From Actinocatenispora sera (GTDB lineage Bacteria > Actinomycetota > Actinomycetes > Mycobacteriales > Micromonosporaceae), in NCBI RefSeq assembly GCF_018324685.1, contig NZ_AP023354.1, forward strand, positions 682,001 through 746,000: a stretch of DNA of 64,000 nucleotides, read 5' to 3'. Under the pieces are notes generated by a model. That model worked only from the letters and a program-made list of their open reading frames with translations, had not been told where the DNA came from and searched no databases. The stretch's first letter is position 1, and the number at the start of each line of letters is the position of its first letter. A program made the translations under genes and the position numbers. This document shows, piece after piece, positions 54,832 through 61,729 of this stretch.

Positions 54832-55623
54832 TCAGCGACATGGTGTGGTGGCGGTGACGGCGAGCCGGTCGCCGTCCGCGGCCACCACCAGGCCGCGGCC
54901 GTGGTCGAGGTAGACGTACCGCGAGTCGTTGTGCGTGATCAGCCGGCCGGCCGGCGGGTGCGCGTCCAGCGCCCGGCCGAGCGGGGCGAGCGACGACGGC
55001 GCGGTGGCGGTCGCCGTGACGGTGCGGGCACCGCACCCGAGCTCGGCCCGCTGCCAGGTCCTCGGCGTCGCGTCGAACAGCCCGAACACCCGCTTCGCCG
55101 TACCCCGTTCCCGGTCGGACGCGGCCGCCAGGAACGCCGGGTACGGGTTGCCCGTGGTGGGCCGGCAGCCGGTGTCGACGGTGGCGATCACGTGTCCCGG
55201 GTCCTTCTCCGCGGCCCGCACCGTCAGCTTCAGGAACGGCGAGGGGTGCGCGACGGTCATCCGGCCGCCGCCGGTGAACGACAGCTCCGACTTCGCCTGG
55301 TAGCGGGCCGGCAGCCGGTCGGCGAGCCCGGCGAGCCGGGCGGTCGGGCCGTAGACGTCGACGACCTGCGACCACTCGACGCCGCGCCGCGCCGCGGTCA
55401 GCGAGCACGTGCCGACCTGCCGGTACGGGCCGACCGCCGTCACGGTGTCCGGCCCGGCGGCGGCGAGCACGCTGGCCAGCGCCGCCTGCACCGACGGGCG
55501 GGCCGCGGCCGGGCTCTGCTGCTGCTTGACGGTGGGGCGGCTGGCCGCCGCGAACGCGAGCGCGACCAGCACCACGGCCCACAGCGCCACCGTCGCCCAC
55601 AGCCACCGCGCACGCCTCGTCAC
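54832..55623 (-). CDS. Membrane-anchored secreted protein of unknown function
   Basis: A 263-residue protein with one N-terminal helix (LWATVALWAVVLVALAFAAA) preceded by RRAR, giving an extracytoplasmic ~230-residue domain. That domain has paired cysteines (GTCSL, DTGCRP, ELGCGA, TTPCR), which suggests disulfides. Not recognised as a named family. GTG 55623 is the first start before the basic-hydrophobic signal. Confidence 0.7.
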   Translation of the reverse strand: MTRRARWLWATVALWAVVLVALAFAAASRPTVKQQQSPAAARPSVQAALASVLAAAGPDTVTAVGPYRQVGTCSLTAARRGVEWSQVVDVYGPTARLAGLADRLPARYQAKSELSFTGGGRMTVAHPSPFLKLTVRAAEKDPGHVIATVDTGCRPTTGNPYPAFLAAASDRERGTAKRVFGLFDATPRTWQRAELGCGARTVTATATAPSSLAPLGRALDAHPPAGRLITHNDSRYVYLDHGRGLVVAADGDRLAVTATTPCR

Positions 55624-55708
55624 GCGACCATGGTGGCAGCCGCCCGCACGGGCCCGGCGAGCGGGGAACGGCCAGGCGCCGCGGTTGCGACCCGTTAGTG
55701 TCGCTGAC

Positions 55709-55786
55709 ATGTCGGGGGACGTGGCGCTGGCGGGCGGGACGGCGCGGTTGCGCCGCGCGGCGGGCACGGGCGGGTGCGTGCGATGA
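55709..55786 (+). CDS. Leaderless leader ORF (25 aa) coupled to the antiporter
   Basis: ATG 55709 lies seven bases after TAGTGT (55696-55701). The 25-codon frame (MSGDVALAGGTARLRRAAGT...) ends in TGA overlapping the antiporter ATG at 55783 (ATGA). Since the transcript should begin at 55709, ribosomes reach the antiporter only by reading this frame or by re-initiation. The peptide has no recognisable domain. Confidence 0.55.
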   Translation: MSGDVALAGGTARLRRAAGTGGCVR

Positions 55787-57366
55787 GCCAGCTTGGGGTC
55801 GTGTTCTTGCTGGCCATTGCGACGATCCTGATCACGCCGCTGGCCGAGCGGCTGAAGCTGCCGTACCCGGTGCTGATCACCGTGTTCGGCCTGATCCTCG
55901 CGGTCATCCCGAACTCGATCGTGCCGGCGCTCAAGCTCGAACCGGACCTGATCCTGCCGCTGGTGCTGCCGCCGCTGCTGTACGCGGCGACCCAGCGCAG
56001 TTCGTGGCGCAGCTTCGTGGCGAACGCCCGGCCGATCCTGCTGCTCGCGGTGGCCCTGGTGTTCGTCAGTACCGCCGCCGTCGCCGCGGTGGCGTCCGCG
56101 CTGATGCCCGGCCTGCCGCTGGCCGGCGCGATCGCGCTGGGTGCGATCGTCGCGGCACCCGACGCGGCGGCCGCCACCTCGGTGGCGAACCGGCTCAACC
56201 TGCCGCGCCGGCTGGTCGCGCTGATCGAGGGCGAGGGGCTGTTCAACGACGTCACCGCGCTCACGCTGTACCAGGTGGCGGTGGCCGGCGTGGTCACGGG
56301 CTCGTTCTCGGCGCTGCGGGTCGGCGGCCTGTTCGTCTACTCGGCGGTCGCCGCCACGGTGATCGGGCTGCTCGTCGGCGTGCTCAGCCGGTACCTGCTG
56401 CGGTGGCTGCCGACGGCGACGTTGCAGAGCGGGCTGTCGCTGCTGGTGCCGTTCGTGTCGTACGTGGCGGCCGACCGGCTGGAGGCGTCCGGGGTGCTGG
56501 CGGTCCTCGCCACCGGCTTCTACCTGGGGCACTTCGCCTCCAATCCGGACGACGCCGAGGGACGGCTGCAGAGCCGGTCGTTCTGGGAGGTCGTGGAGCT
56601 GCTGGTGACCGGGTTCGCGTTCGGGCTGATCGGCCTGGAGCTGACCGAGGTACTGCCGGAGTTGCGACACCACCTGCTGCATCCGCTGATCGACGCGGGG
56701 ATCGTGTGCGTCGTCGTGATCGGCGTACGGATCGGCTGGATGCTGTTCGCCGGCCTGCTGTCGCACACCCGGCGGCGCATCCGTACCTACGCCGGCGTCG
56801 AACCGAGCGGCGTGCGCAGCTGGCGGGAGAGCGCCGTGCTGGCCTGGTCCGGGATGCGCGGCGTGGTCACCGTGGCGACCGCGCTGGCGCTGCCGCTGGA
56901 CTTCCCGCAGCGGGCGAACATCCTGCTGATCGCGTTCGCGGTGATCCTGGTGACGCTGGTGGTGCAGGGGCTGACGCTGCCGACACTGGTGCGGGGGCTG
57001 GGCGTGCAGGCGAGCAGCGAGAAGCAGCGCAAGGCAGAGCTGACGATCACCGGCGCCGCGGCCAAGGCGGCGCTGACCCGGCTGCAGGAGCTCACCGACT
57101 CCGGCGATGTTCCGCCGGAGCTGTACGACCGGCTGCAGTCCTGGTACCAGGCGGTGCTGAACCGGATGCGCAGCGGCGAGGACCGCGACGACGACCCGGA
57201 GCTGGCCCGCCGGCTGGCAATGCGGCACGAGCTGGTCGGGCTGGAGGCCGAACTGCTGTCCGCGGCCCGCCGCGCGGTGCTGGCGGCCCGCCAGCAGGGC
57301 GCCGACCCGGAGGCCGCCGACCACGTCCTGCGCCGCCTCGACCTGCGCGCCATCCAACGAACCTGA
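55783..57366 (+). CDS. CPA1-family Na+/H+ antiporter
   Basis: A 527-residue monovalent cation:proton antiporter with about 12 helices. The ion-binding region reads AIVAAPDAAAATSVAN (helix 5, with the acidic residue of the CPA1 D/ND motif), and EGEGLFNDVTALTLY follows. WSGMRGVVTVATALALP is the conserved late-helix Arg motif. A ~100-residue cytoplasmic helical tail follows. It extrudes Na+ or Li+ in exchange for H+. ATG 55783 overlaps the leader ORF; GTG 55774 is an alternative. Confidence 0.92.
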   Translation: MSQLGVVFLLAIATILITPLAERLKLPYPVLITVFGLILAVIPNSIVPALKLEPDLILPLVLPPLLYAATQRSSWRSFVANARPILLLAVALVFVSTAAVAAVASALMPGLPLAGAIALGAIVAAPDAAAATSVANRLNLPRRLVALIEGEGLFNDVTALTLYQVAVAGVVTGSFSALRVGGLFVYSAVAATVIGLLVGVLSRYLLRWLPTATLQSGLSLLVPFVSYVAADRLEASGVLAVLATGFYLGHFASNPDDAEGRLQSRSFWEVVELLVTGFAFGLIGLELTEVLPELRHHLLHPLIDAGIVCVVVIGVRIGWMLFAGLLSHTRRRIRTYAGVEPSGVRSWRESAVLAWSGMRGVVTVATALALPLDFPQRANILLIAFAVILVTLVVQGLTLPTLVRGLGVQASSEKQRKAELTITGAAAKAALTRLQELTDSGDVPPELYDRLQSWYQAVLNRMRSGEDRDDDPELARRLAMRHELVGLEAELLSAARRAVLAARQQGADPEAADHVLRRLDLRAIQRT

Positions 57367-57404
57367 CCCACCACGCCGTTCGAAGCAGGTGGTGCTCTTC
57401 GGGC

Positions 57405-57471
57405 CCCTTTGCTCTGCTTACTCATGGGAAGCAGTCCAACCTTGCTTACCCATGAGAAGCAGAGCAAAGGG
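57405..57471. repeat. 67-nt long hairpin with two bulged A and nested palindromes
   Basis: 57405-57419 pairs perfectly with 57457-57471, 57421-57428 with 57449-57456, and 57429-57433 with 57443-57447, leaving bulged A at 57420 and 57448 and a 9-base loop: 28 pairs in all. Each half also contains its own palindrome (TGCTTACTCATGGGAAGCA and TGCTTACCCATGAGAAGCA), so a cruciform is possible. It lies between the convergent antiporter and sulfur operon genes and is AT-richer than its surroundings. Confidence 0.75.
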
Positions 57472-57485
57472 AGTGAGAAGAAGTG

Positions 57486-57521
57486 GGTGTGGCCCCTGGA
57501 GGGCGATCCCGGGGCCACACC
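57486..57521. terminator. Terminator hairpin of the sulfur operon
   Basis: An 11-bp perfect stem (57486-57496 with 57511-57521), 13 bases beyond the DUF1416 stop on the minus strand. Confidence 0.7.
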
Positions 57522-57534
57522 TCGTCGATGGCGG

Positions 57535-57867
57535 TCAGCGGGCGACGGCGACCTCGACCTCGTTGAGGCCGCGGTCGGCGGTCACCGGCACGTCGCCGTT
57601 GCCGGCCCGGGACAGCGCCCGTACGGTCCAGGCGCCGGGCGCGGCGAAGAACCGGAAGGCACCGTCGTCGGACGCCACGACCTCCGCGGTGAACTCGCCG
57701 GTGCCGTCCAGCAGCCGTACGTAGGCGCCGGACACCGTGGCGCCGTCGGCGGTGACGGTACCGGCGATGACGGTCTCCTTGGTCAGGTCGACGCTGGCCG
57801 GCAGCGCTGCCGCCTGGTCGGGTGCGCCGCAACCGGCCACGGTGAGCGATGCCTGCTGTGCGGTCAT
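57535..57867 (-). CDS. DUF1416 (SseC-like) protein
   Basis: A 110-residue beta-rich protein matching actinobacterial SseC/DUF1416 (GCGAPDQAAALPASVDLTKE, VIAGTVTADGATVSGAYVRL, AAPGAWTVRALS). It is always found beside the CysA-type rhodanese (Rv0814c beside Rv0815c) and its function is unknown, presumably in thiosulfate or sulfane-sulfur handling. ATG 57867 follows AAGGAGG and lies one base after the rhodanese stop. Last gene of the operon headed by the cysteine leader at 59563. Confidence 0.93.
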   Translation of the reverse strand: MTAQQASLTVAGCGAPDQAAALPASVDLTKETVIAGTVTADGATVSGAYVRLLDGTGEFTAEVVASDDGAFRFFAAPGAWTVRALSRAGNGDVPVTADRGLNEVEVAVAR

Positions 57868-57868
57868 G

Positions 57869-58723
57869 TCAGGCCTCCTTGCTGCCCGGCTCGTCGCCGA
57901 GGGCGACCGGCACACCGACGAGCGAGCCGTACTCGGTCCACGAGCCGTCGTAGTTCTTCACGTCGGGCTCGCCGAGCAGTTCGTGCAGCGCGAACCAGGT
58001 GTGCGACGAGCGCTCCCCGATCCGGCAGTACGCGATCGTCGGCTTGCTGCTGTCCAACCCGGCCTCGATGTACAGGGCGCGCAGTTCGTCGTCGGACTTG
58101 AAGGTGCCGTCCTCGTTGGCGGCCTTGCTCCACGGCACGTTCGCCGCGGTCGGTACGTGCCCGGCGCGCTGCGACTGCTCCTGGGGCAGGTGCGCGGGTG
58201 CGAGCAGCCGGCCGGCGTACTCGTCGGGCGAGCGGACGTCGATCAGGTTCTTGACGCCGATCGCGTCGACGACCTCGTCCCGGAACGCGCGGATCGACAG
58301 GTCCTGCGGCTTCGCGGAGTACTGCGTGGCGGCGCGCTGCGGCAGCTCGGTGGACAGCTGCCGGCCGTCCAGCTCCCACTTCTTGCGGCCACCGTCGAGC
58401 AGCTTCACGTCGCCGTGCCCGTACAGCTTGAAGTACCAGTAGGCGTAGGCGGCGAACCAGTTGTTGTTCCCGCCGTAGAGCACGACGGTGTCGTCGTTGC
58501 CGATGCCCCGGCTGGACAGCAGCTGCTCGAACTGCTGCTGGTTCACGAAGTCGCGGCGTACCGGGTCCTGCAGGTCGGTCTTCCAGTCGAGCTTGATCGC
58601 GCCCGGCAGGTGGCCGCCGTCGTAGGCGGTGGTGTCCTCGTCGACCTCGACGAAGACGATCCCCGGCTGTCCGAGGTTCTTTTCGGCCCAGTCGGCCGAG
58701 ACGAGTGCGGTGTCGCGACTCAT
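57869..58723 (-). CDS. Thiosulfate sulfurtransferase (CysA/SseA-type rhodanese)
   Basis: A 284-residue two-domain rhodanese that transfers sulfane sulfur from thiosulfate to thiophilic acceptors. The inactive N-terminal domain (EVDEDTTAYDGGHLPGAIKL) is followed by the catalytic domain, with the active-site loop YCRIGERSSHTWF carrying the nucleophilic Cys. It corresponds to M. tuberculosis CysA2 (Rv0815c). ATG 58723 has GGGAGAA upstream. Between DUF4395 and DUF1416 genes in one operon. Confidence 0.95.
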   Translation of the reverse strand: MSRDTALVSADWAEKNLGQPGIVFVEVDEDTTAYDGGHLPGAIKLDWKTDLQDPVRRDFVNQQQFEQLLSSRGIGNDDTVVLYGGNNNWFAAYAYWYFKLYGHGDVKLLDGGRKKWELDGRQLSTELPQRAATQYSAKPQDLSIRAFRDEVVDAIGVKNLIDVRSPDEYAGRLLAPAHLPQEQSQRAGHVPTAANVPWSKAANEDGTFKSDDELRALYIEAGLDSSKPTIAYCRIGERSSHTWFALHELLGEPDVKNYDGSWTEYGSLVGVPVALGDEPGSKEA

Positions 58724-58755
58724 GATGCGTTCTCCCTAGATGGTACGTGCGGCGG

Positions 58756-59304
58756 TCAGGGGGTCGATGGATGGACACGGGCGGCGAGCGGGCGGTGGGT
58801 GGCCCGCCGGTACAGCAGGTAGACCTCGCAGCCGAGGCACAACCCGAACGCGGCGTTCAGGAACGCCGCGACCAGCGCCAGCGCGGCGGCGACGACGCCC
58901 AGCGCGACGACTCCGGTACCGAACCCGACGGTGGCGAGCGCCCCGAACACCAGCCCGACCGCCTGCGCGAACCGCACCGGCGCGACCGGCTCCAGCTCGC
59001 TCGGGCGGCCCCGGCGCGGGGCGATCGCGTAGCGGTACACCAGCCCGTACGGCGCGGACCTGGGCCCGGCGAAGGCGCCGATCGCGAACACGACCGTCTG
59101 CACGCCGGCCACTATCGCGGCGGCGAGCGGCGAGGCGAACGCGAGTACCAGGACGGCGACGAACACCGCGGTGGTCACCCAGGCACCGAACCGCGGGCCA
59201 CGCGGATCGAGCAGCCCGGCGGCCGGCCGGGCCGACGGGGGCGGCCCGGCGGGTTCGGACACGGGCGAGGGCGGCTGGGGTTCGGAAACGGACGATGACG
59301 GCAT
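58756..59304 (-). CDS. DUF4395-family membrane protein
   Basis: A 182-residue protein with a Pro/Ser-rich N-terminus and four helices (AWVTTAVFVAVLVLAFASPL, AIVAGVQTVVFAIGAFAG, then two near the C-terminus). The last contains GLCLGCEVYLL, a conserved CxxC at the membrane edge typical of DUF4395. Linked to rhodaneses and thioredoxins across actinobacteria, it may move sulfur or electrons across the membrane. ATG 59304 follows GGAGGTG. First structural gene after the cysteine leader peptide. Confidence 0.92.
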   Translation of the reverse strand: MPSSSVSEPQPPSPVSEPAGPPPSARPAAGLLDPRGPRFGAWVTTAVFVAVLVLAFASPLAAAIVAGVQTVVFAIGAFAGPRSAPYGLVYRYAIAPRRGRPSELEPVAPVRFAQAVGLVFGALATVGFGTGVVALGVVAAALALVAAFLNAAFGLCLGCEVYLLYRRATHRPLAARVHPSTP

Positions 59305-59474
59305 GGCACACCTCCGGCAGACGAGTACGCGTCTTTGCGGCGACTATGCCGAAATCAGACCCGCGGATCCACTGCGAGTCAACAGATCGGTACCGATGGT
59401 TCGCACACCGTGCTCAGTACGGGCGGAATGAGTGCCCGGAATCCAGATCGAGCAGCTGCGGGGTGCGCGAGACG

Positions 59475-59502
59475 GTCGTCGCCGGTCAGGCCGGGCGACG
59501 AC
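59475..59502 (-). promoter_or_regulatory. Attenuator-like hairpin overlapping the end of the cysteine leader
   Basis: On the complement, the arm starting in the last Cys codon (59502-59491) pairs with 59485-59475 across the leader stop codon, leaving one bulged C. A ribosome stalled at the Cys codons for lack of Cys-tRNA would cover the first arm. The ~170 bases from here to the DUF4395 start contain no gene; TTGACT (59377-59382), 17 bases, TCTGAT (59354-59359) could be a second promoter. Confidence 0.55.
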
Positions 59503-59563
59503 AGAGGCAGGTGGCGACGCGGCAATGGTCGATCGGCCGGCGTCGGGTGAGCAGCATGCTCAT
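59486..59563 (-). CDS. Cysteine-rich leader peptide of the sulfur operon
   Basis: ATG 59563 opens 25 codons containing LTRRRPIDHCRVATCLCRR, the pattern of actinobacterial leader peptides found before sulfur-assimilation genes (RR-x2-D-x2-RV ending in clustered Cys). TAGCGT (59570-59575 on the complement) ends six bases before the ATG, so the mRNA is leaderless. Three Cys codons, two within the last seven residues, would stall ribosomes when Cys-tRNA is scarce. Related leaderless poly-cysteine ORFs act as cysteine-responsive attenuators in mycobacteria; here that role is inferred. Confidence 0.75.
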   Translation of the reverse strand: MSMLLTRRRPIDHCRVATCLCRRPA

Positions 59564-59727
59564 GCCGTGACGCTAACACGCCGACCCGTGGTCGCTCACC
59601 CTCGAAGTGACCCCGCTCACCGTTCTTCTCGGTACGGCGCCGATCGGCGGACAGCGGCGGGACGTACCCGTCCGTACCGGTGACGAACCGTCCGACCGGT
59701 TCGGCCCGGCTCGGTACGCTGCCGGCC

Positions 59728-59937
59728 ATGACCGTCAAACGCACCATCGTGTTCGACGACGAGGCCGACTTCCTGCTGCGCCAGGTGGCCGCCCGGGCCG
59801 GCATCTCGGCGTCCGCCTGGCTGTCCGCGGTGACCCGGCGGGAGGCGCTGCGCACCGGCGCCGCCGCGCAGCCCGACGCCGAGCAGCACTGCCGGTACGA
59901 CGAGCAGGAGTTACTCGCCGCCGAGGGCGCGGCGTGA
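59728..59937 (+). CDS. Antitoxin of a MazEF-like pair
   Basis: A 69-residue protein with a ribbon-helix-helix-like N-terminus (TVKRTIVFDDEADFLLRQVA, AGISASAWLSAVTRREAL) and an acidic tail expected to wrap the toxin. ATG 59728 lies seven bases after TACGCT (59715-59720), a leaderless start. The stop shares a base with the toxin ATG (TGATG). Named from its position and fold, not from a close homologue. Confidence 0.75.
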   Translation: MTVKRTIVFDDEADFLLRQVAARAGISASAWLSAVTRREALRTGAAAQPDAEQHCRYDEQELLAAEGAA

Positions 59938-60233
59938 TGCGCGGCGCCATCTACCGCTACGAACCGAAGGGGTCGCCGCGCCGGCGCGACGTGCTGATCG
60001 TGTCCGCCGACGGAATCAACGACTCCACCCGCAGCTGGCTGTACGCGCTGGATGTGCGCGACGGTGACTCCGGCGACCTGCTCACCGTGCGGCTACCGGA
60101 CGGCCGCTGGGCGGACGGCTGCTCGCTCACCCGGGTGTACCGGGATTGGCTGGCCGGCCCGCCGCAGGCGCACATCGGCGAGGAGACGCTGCGCGACGTG
60201 GAAGCGATGCTGCGCAGCGGCCTGGACCTCTGA
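59937..60233 (+). CDS. MazF/PemK-type mRNA interferase toxin
   Basis: A 98-residue protein beginning MRGAIYRYEPKGSPRRRDVL and IVSADGINDSTRS, matching the MazF fold (M-x-RG-x-IYR, then R-P/R-x-VLIVS). Family members cut mRNA at short sites and are neutralised by the upstream antitoxin. The usual basic loop is present (RRR); the later part is divergent, so activity is not certain. Coupled to the antitoxin by TGATG. Confidence 0.8.
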   Translation: MRGAIYRYEPKGSPRRRDVLIVSADGINDSTRSWLYALDVRDGDSGDLLTVRLPDGRWADGCSLTRVYRDWLAGPPQAHIGEETLRDVEAMLRSGLDL

Positions 60234-60257
60234 ACCCCGAGCGTGCCGCCGCCGGCG

Positions 60258-60731
60258 TCAGGAGGTCTGGCCCGCGCCCGCGGGCGCGGTGAGCAGCGGA
60301 GCGATCGCGGCGATCAGCTGCGGCTTGCTCGGCGCGCCGCTGGCCCGCTGCACGATCTGCCGGCCCGCACCGACCACGAACAGCGTCGGGGTGCGCAGCA
60401 CGTTCAGCGCGCGCACCTCGTCGAGGTGGCTCTCCGCGTCGACCTCGACGTGCACCACGCCGTCGAGCTGGTCGCCCACCTCGGCGCAGATCCGCCGGGT
60501 GGCGCGGCACGGCGCGCAGAACGCGGAGGAGAACTGCAGCAGCGTCACCGGCGCGTCCGCCGGCACGCCGAGCCGGGCCAGCACGCCGGCCTCGGCATCC
60601 TGTTCCGTCACCGCCGGGCCCCCCTCCACCGCGCGCAACCGACCGTTGCGGCGCTGCCAGAGCAGGCCGGCCACCGTCGCGGCGGCCAACACCACCGCCG
60701 CGACCACGACACCCGTCACCCAGCTCGGCAC
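60258..60731 (-). CDS. Membrane-anchored thioredoxin-like protein (ThiX-like)
   Basis: A 157-residue protein: one N-terminal helix (VTGVVVAAVVLAAATVAGLL), then a thioredoxin fold with active site SSAFCAPCRATRRI and the cis-Pro loop RTPTLFVVGAG. The topology of the fold relative to the membrane is not certain. Position and fold match Rv0816c (thiX) next to LmeA. GTG 60731 is seven bases after TACGGT (60739-60744 on the complement), a leaderless start. Confidence 0.9.
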   Translation of the reverse strand: MPSWVTGVVVAAVVLAAATVAGLLWQRRNGRLRAVEGGPAVTEQDAEAGVLARLGVPADAPVTLLQFSSAFCAPCRATRRICAEVGDQLDGVVHVEVDAESHLDEVRALNVLRTPTLFVVGAGRQIVQRASGAPSKPQLIAAIAPLLTAPAGAGQTS

Positions 60732-60810
60732 GCTGTCGACCGTATCGCGCGCGGCGCGAACCGGACAGTGCGCCGCCGGCCGGTCGATGTCGTGCCGGTC
60801 ACGGCGGTGG

Positions 60811-61590
60811 TCACTCGGCGAGCGTGACGTTCTCGGCCGTGGCGGTGACCAGCAGCCCGTCGGACTGCGGGTCCACGTGGGTCAGCTTCAGCCCGTACGG
60901 CAGGGTCGGCAGCTTGATCTGCAGGCCGAGCTGCTGGAGCACGCCGTCCAGGATGTTCTTCGCCGCGTCCGGCAGCTTGCCGGTGGTGTGCAGGCCGGCG
61001 AAGCTGACCCGCAGGCTCTTGCCGTCGTCGTTGAGCGTCGGCTTGGCGGTACCGGCGAGTTGGAGATCCTGGCCGAGCACGGTGACGGTCATCCGCACGT
61101 CGAGCGCGCCGTCGTGTCCGGACAGCTGCACGTCCTTGACCTGGTCCTGCTCGAGCTGCTCCTTGGCCGCCTGATTGACGTACCCCCAGCCGACGGTCGC
61201 GGTACCCGAGACGGTGTCGGCGGTGATCGGGCCGTTGCCGTTGAGCACGTCGCTGGTCTTCGCGTGCACGCCGTTGGCGGTGATGTCGAGCTTCGGGATC
61301 GCGTAGCTCTGCACCGTCACGTCCCGCATGTGCACCAGGATCTTGTCGTACTTGCCCGCCGCGACCTGCGTCAGGAACGGGAAACCGGTGATGTCGGCGG
61401 TCGGTGGCACGCCGAGCTTGACATCCTTGCTCTGCGCCTGGGCGGCGACCTGGTCGGCCAGCTTGTCGTCCGCGACGGAGTGGCCGACGCGGTCTGCCGC
61501 GACGAGCAGCAGCACGAGCACGATCAGCAGCACGAGCAGGACGATCGGCGCCTTGCGCCGGGTGCGCTTGGGTTTCGCGTACACAACCAC
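60811..61590 (-). CDS. DUF2993 (LmeA-like) lipid-binding envelope protein
   Basis: A 259-residue protein: basic KPKRTRRK, one N-terminal helix (APIVLLVLLIVLVLLLVAAD), then a long beta-rich DUF2993 domain (VPPTADITGFPFLTQVAAGK, YDKILVHMRDVTVQS). In mycobacteria the homologue Rv0817c (LmeA) promotes lipomannan elongation; the same role is plausible but not shown. GTG 61590 stands six bases after CAACCT (61597-61602 on the complement), which decides the start. Confidence 0.9.
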   Translation of the reverse strand: MVVYAKPKRTRRKAPIVLLVLLIVLVLLLVAADRVGHSVADDKLADQVAAQAQSKDVKLGVPPTADITGFPFLTQVAAGKYDKILVHMRDVTVQSYAIPKLDITANGVHAKTSDVLNGNGPITADTVSGTATVGWGYVNQAAKEQLEQDQVKDVQLSGHDGALDVRMTVTVLGQDLQLAGTAKPTLNDDGKSLRVSFAGLHTTGKLPDAAKNILDGVLQQLGLQIKLPTLPYGLKLTHVDPQSDGLLVTATAENVTLAE

Positions 61591-61729
61591 GGGCCCAGGT
61601 TGCCAGATGACCGCACCACCGCAACGCGCGGCATCCGACAAACCACGCAGATCGCCTGCGAGGTGCCGATAATCTCGTCAGATTTTCCCGGGGCGAGCGG
61701 TCCGCGGGCCGGCGGCCCGGGCCGGCGGT

